Both the position numbers and the translations under genes were made by a program. Below are positions 18,187-21,522 of a stretch of 21,522 nt of DNA, one piece after another (the first letter of the stretch is position 1; the number at the start of each line of letters is the position of its first letter). Below the pieces are notes generated by a model that was not told the origin of the DNA, searched no databases, and worked only from the letters and a program-made list of their open reading frames with translations. This DNA comes from Perkinsus marinus ATCC 50983. Its lineage: Eukaryota > Perkinsozoa > Perkinsida > Perkinsidae. Location: NCBI RefSeq assembly GCF_000006405.1, contig NW_003210458.1, positions 139,310 to 160,831 of the forward strand, written 5' to 3'.

Positions 18187-19871
18187 ATGCTCACTAGCAA
18201 CCGTTCGCAGCACTCTCAGCGGTCTGAAAACGTCCCTATTGGGAAGGATGGTCATTCTGTGATGGAAACCCGTAAACGGGAGGTGTTCATGGACCTCAGC
18301 AACACTTCAAACTTTCTGCCTCCTCACACTGGTGAGTCTCGTCTTGGGGATGATTCTGCCTGGTTTTGCAGGATGACGACAGGCGCTGCCTCCCGAGGTA
18401 AAGCACGTTTGGGTGATGATGATGACGATGATACTATTATGCAGGGCACTACACCGGCTAGAATAGAGTCCATGAGTCCAGTGATTGACTGGAAGGACAC
18501 CATCCCACCAGAGGATCGTCAAGTGATTTTTACTCAGGAATTTATCCCTCCTGTGAGGGACGATTTTCAGGATCTCGGAGACCCTCAGTTCGTGGCGGAA
18601 TATGTGAATCCAATCTTCATCAATATGAATGGCGTTGAACAGAAGTAGGCCGACTTGATCGTCGGACGATCATCGTCCCTTAAGGAAGGTATCTTCTCTC
18701 CGCTTCAGATACAGACAGGCTAATGACTACATGCAGAGGACCCAGAATGATATCACTCAGCGTATGCGTGCAGTGCTGATCGATTGGTTGGTGGAGGTAC
18801 ATTGGAAATTCAAGTTGGTTCCTGAGACGCTTTACTTGACGGTAGCTATAGATGGTGCTCCTCTCGGTTGATGACTTTGTGTGTTTTCAGGTTAACTTAA
18901 TTGATCGCTACCTTGAGCAGTGTCCAAATCTCCCACGTACACGACTGCAGTTGGTTGGTGTTACTTGTTTATTGATTGCTTCTAAGTGAGTCGAAGTTGG
19001 TTGAGGAGTGGTATGAGAAGAAGATGGTGTTTTCTGTCAGATATGAAGATATATATGCTCCCGAGATGAAGGACATAGTCAGTATATGCGACCGGACTTA
19101 TCAACGTCACGAAGTGATGCAGATGGAAGTTGACATCCTCAACACGCTTGGGTAAGTGTCTCTTCTCTCGTATAGTGTTGTATTGGTGTTTGTTTTAGAT
19201 TCTGCATCACTACACCGTCGCCTATGTTCTTCCTGTTAAGATATGCTAAGGTTATGGAGGCCGATGAGAAGCACTTCTTCTTGGCCCAGTATTGTCTGGA
19301 GCTTGCATTACCAGAGTAAGCTGCTTTGTCTCTGTCTTATGTCGCTTTATAATATATATGTTATATTAAGTTGCGTATATATTTTCAAGTTGTTCCATTG
19401 AGTCGTGCGTATGATATCATATTCATTTTGATCAGGTATAATATGCTGAAGTATTCCGCAAGTCAGTTGGCGGCGGGCGCCTTGTATTTATCCAACAAGT
19501 TGTTGAGGAAGTCGACAGCGTGGCCCCCACATGTGGCCGTACATTGTCCTACCACTGAGCACGACGTGAAGGTGGTGGCGAAGGACCTATGTGCATTATT
19601 GCAAGTGGCTACTAATGAGGATTATTCAGGGACGCAACTCAAAGCTGTTAAGAAGAAGTTCCGACTCTCCAAGTAAGAGGGGTTGGCAGGATTGGAATTG
19701 TGTCTTATGTGTTGATGTGTTGAATGATTAATGGTGTGATAATTTTTATGGATCTTCCTACGTGTTAATTATGCGAATTTTCGCATAAGTTGTTCGAAAA
19801 TGCGAATGGATTTAACTTTATTTGTTATTGTTTTCAGGTTCCGGAATGTATCGCGTATGGTGCTCGGATGA
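18187..19871 (+). CDS. G2/mitotic B-type cyclin (complete copy)
   Basis: The product should activate a cyclin-dependent kinase at mitotic entry and be degraded afterwards (family knowledge). Exons are 18187-18644, 18709-18841, 18891-18985, 19041-19151, 19199-19315, 19436-19672 and 19838-19871, giving 394 residues; all introns are GT-AG. The destruction-box-like motif REVFMDLSN lies at 31-39, with Phe in place of the usual Leu. A six-Asp run follows. The first cyclin fold has [14 protein letters not shown] at 172-185, ETLYL, and the SKYED motif with the key Lys at 229. The second fold ends in KKFRLSKFRNVS. Without the last splice, exon 6 would stop at 19674-19676. I prefer splicing because B cyclins end with a KF-x-x-V-S-like motif and because differences from the left copy in exon 7 are mostly silent in this frame. 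A 51-nt stretch at 18332-18382 has GT-AG ends and could be removed in frame. Confidence 0.9.
18656..18672. repeat. 17-bp palindrome in cyclin intron 1, right copy
   Basis: The arms TGATCGTC and GACGATCA surround one G. The left-arm copy lacks these extra 14 bases (intron 50 nt against 64 nt). This looks like a small templated inverted insertion specific to the right arm. Confidence 0.7.
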
Positions 19872-20370
19872 AGATTAAAGCCAAAGTGCTTCTAGTGTAC
19901 AATACTGATTTATCACGCAAGAAATTGTCTATGATTTTGAAGACTACCGTCCTGAGGAATACCAGTTGTTGGACGATGACGTTTATTCGTGTACGAAATG
20001 AAGCGCCGTGATTATTATCGTCGTATGTGATGATCGTTTGCCCGATTCAATTAGTTTCGTATGCTGCTGTAAGCAGGCAATGCATGACGTATGCTATAAA
20101 GGGAAATGATACTTCCTGATGACAGTATTGTGTTGGTTATGGTCATGTTGGCTTTTCTCAGTGGATTCGATTTCACTGTTGATTTCCCAGCACATGTTAT
20201 TATCATGGTTATATTGGTTTAAAGTGTCTGTTGTGTTATGAGAGTTGGGGGATATATGTGGACGATGTGCGTTTGTTATTGTTAGTAATATTGCGTGTTA
20301 GCACACAGTTGCACATCCAATCGACACGCACTGTATTTTTATGCAACTTTCACATTATCAATTATTTCAG
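19872..20370. other. 3' flank of right cyclin, no gene called
   Basis: This probably contains the cyclin 3' untranslated region. One plus-strand frame ending at about 19997 reads as an acidic peptide including DFEDYRPEEYQLLDDD and is kept in both arms, but it has no start codon or clear splice site. The remainder is AT-rich with short frames that differ between arms. Confidence 0.45.
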
Positions 20371-20508
20371 TTGTGTTTCTAGTGAAATCTTCTTCCCTCG
20401 AGCCGTCTTCCTTTGCCTTGAATGAGCCGTTGTTGATGATATTTGACGACTTTCTAACGGCTGAGGAATGCGATAGGATTGTGAAACTGTCCCTTAGACA
20501 GTCTGAAG
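20371..20508 (+). pseudogene. Prolyl 4-hydroxylase-like exon fragment, right copy
   Basis: This is the counterpart of 1805-1942. It is preceded by TTATTTCAG and followed by GTAGTAG, and encodes PLLMIFDDFLTAEECDRIV. It has the same limited resemblance to the start of a prolyl 4-hydroxylase catalytic domain. No catalytic His, Asp or Lys motif follows in the remaining sequence, and the open frame runs only to about 20585. It is either a lone exon of a gene whose other exons I cannot find, or a remnant carried along in the duplication. Confidence 0.4.
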
Positions 20509-21176
20509 GTAGTAGTATGGGGTTATCTATGGATATTAATGATAATATGTGTGTGTGGATCTGTTGCCGGGCATCACGGGCCTAGTGGCCGATCGCTCTT
20601 AAACATACAATCGGTGACTCCAGTGATTGTGAGAGGCTCAACGACAGCTCCGCAAGAAAGCAACGAATAAGAGAGAGAAGTCTGTTCAAGACTATGGGTT
20701 AAACAGTAGTGTGGAATAAAGCATAAGACAGTTAAAAGAGGCAGCGAGAAAGTTTGGCGATGCTCAATGCTTACTGCAGTGTCTCCTTGTCGGTGTAGAG
20801 CAGTTTGAATAGGAAATGATTGATCTCCGTAGAGGGGATAACAGCAGGGAAGTGAGGAGGATGATGTCGCAGAAAGGCCGGGCATGAGAGTATTCGGTGG
20901 TATATTGGTTTCCGACTACTGTGACTGCCACTGGGCTCAACAACTATTACCCCGTAAGGAGTAAATGCAATAGAGAGAACACAGAATCGAATTCATGAAC
21001 GGTAGAGTACAAGAGTAAACACAACGTGCAAACAAATCCATAATCACTTTGTTGTGTGTAACGTAAGGCGTTATACAGAGAGTTGATGACAGTCACGATG
21101 AGATGGCATTCATCGTCAACAACAACACAGTGGAAGATCGTGGCAAATCGCAATAGGTAGAGTAATTCACCGCTGG
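20509..21176. other. Outer flank of right arm, no gene
   Basis: This matches 1254-1804 in reverse complement with substitutions and indels; about 50 bases near 20660-20720 are extra here. No frame is preserved in both copies. Confidence 0.55.
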
Positions 21177-21522
21177 TGATCCCTCAGGGTTCTCTCCAAC
21201 CCGCGGCTATACCCTAATAATGCCAGTATTATACTGACAACCAGGGTTTCCTATAAGGCCAAAAAAAATTTTTTTTTGTTTCGGTGTTACGAAAAAAAAT
21301 AAATTCATGTGTGATAGGCTGAAAAAAAAATTCGCTATTTTCTGTAGTTTCGCGGAGAGATATCGTAAAGGATGGTGAGTTATAGAGGCAGAGAATGAGG
21401 TTTATCGGGATATTATCTGGGGGTCTCCCAATGGCGCAATATTACAATCGAGTAATATACCACAATCGAATTGACGGCACAATATTATACAAACCTGGGA
21501 CCGAAAGCTGAAACTCATTCGG
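21177..21522. other. Single-copy AT-rich right end, no gene
   Basis: Beyond the arm boundary the sequence is unrelated to the left side. It holds an A8/T9 tract near 21264-21280, several further A-runs, and a small palindrome CAGTATTATACTG near 21223. I see no open frame, RNA gene or recognisable element end. Confidence 0.5.

Larger units (their letters stand above)
16963..21176. repeat. Right arm of large inverted repeat
   Basis: This uninterrupted arm of about 4.2 kb is the reverse complement of 1254-4098 plus 11817-13163. It shows the retrotransposon's empty target site near 18225-18228 and carries the intact version of the cyclin. Similarity to the left arm is patchy: near-perfect over cyclin exons 2-6, about 2% different in the small frame, and clearly lower in the outer flank. 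Confidence 0.92.

Noticed and set aside
20231-20425. 64-codon hydrophobic frame upstream of the hydroxylase-like fragment
   Set aside because: The counterpart on the left differs in start and extent, it crosses a likely intron acceptor, and the region is simply T-rich.
21250-21330. A8/T9 and later A-runs at the right end as the tail or end of a transposon
   Set aside because: No terminal repeats, target duplication or coding sequence accompany them. AT-rich intergenic DNA is enough.
1-21522. The whole inverted repeat as an assembly artefact (two haplotypes joined head to head)
   Set aside because: The core is flanked by clean junctions, the arms differ by private indels, and a third direct copy exists. 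I keep it as real but cannot exclude misassembly without reads.
1-21522. tRNA or rRNA genes
   Set aside because: No cloverleaf-like A-box/B-box pairs or conserved rRNA segments were noticed on reading. This was not an exhaustive computational search.

Overview
The window is nuclear DNA from a unicellular eukaryote. Its genes carry short GT-AG introns (47-165 nt) and use the standard code. It holds a B-type cyclin, an acyl-CoA type delta-9 desaturase, a FAD2-like desaturase and an LTR retrotransposon. An alveolate such as Perkinsus fits best, but that is inference; only the eukaryotic origin is firm.

The main structure is a large inverted repeat. The left arm is 1254-4098 plus 11817-13163. 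The right arm is 16963-21176. Each arm is about 4.2 kb, and they flank a 3.8-kb single-copy core at 13164-16962. Read outward from the core, each arm carries a 145-codon open frame of unknown function, a B-type cyclin gene, and a fragment resembling a prolyl 4-hydroxylase exon. The right-hand cyclin looks complete (7 exons, 394 residues, destruction-box-like motif, full cyclin fold). The left-hand cyclin has an LTR retrotransposon (4099-11816) inserted in its first exon, flanked by a 4-bp target duplication. The right arm and a third partial copy (1-906) show the empty site. The two 147-bp LTRs are identical, so the insertion is recent and later than the duplication.

The core holds two divergently transcribed desaturases. 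The delta-9 (stearoyl-CoA type) gene lies on the minus strand in four exons. The delta-12/omega-6 type gene lies on the plus strand in one exon. They share a roughly 1.1-kb intergenic region rich in TGACG/CGTCA motifs, with a 22-bp-arm hairpin. Together they could convert saturated acyl chains to mono- and then di-unsaturated ones. Both stop codons lie within about 25 bp of the inner ends of the inverted repeat, so the repeat supplies both 3' flanks. The delta-9 protein ends abruptly at this junction. The delta-12 protein has an extra tail of about 140 residues, whose last 65 or so look like the C-terminal part of a retroelement integrase.

At the left edge, 1-906 is a third copy of the cyclin 5' end and its upstream region, in the same orientation as the left arm. 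This suggests the block is repeated further outside the window. The stretches 907-1253 and 21177-21522 are single-copy here and carry no gene I can support.
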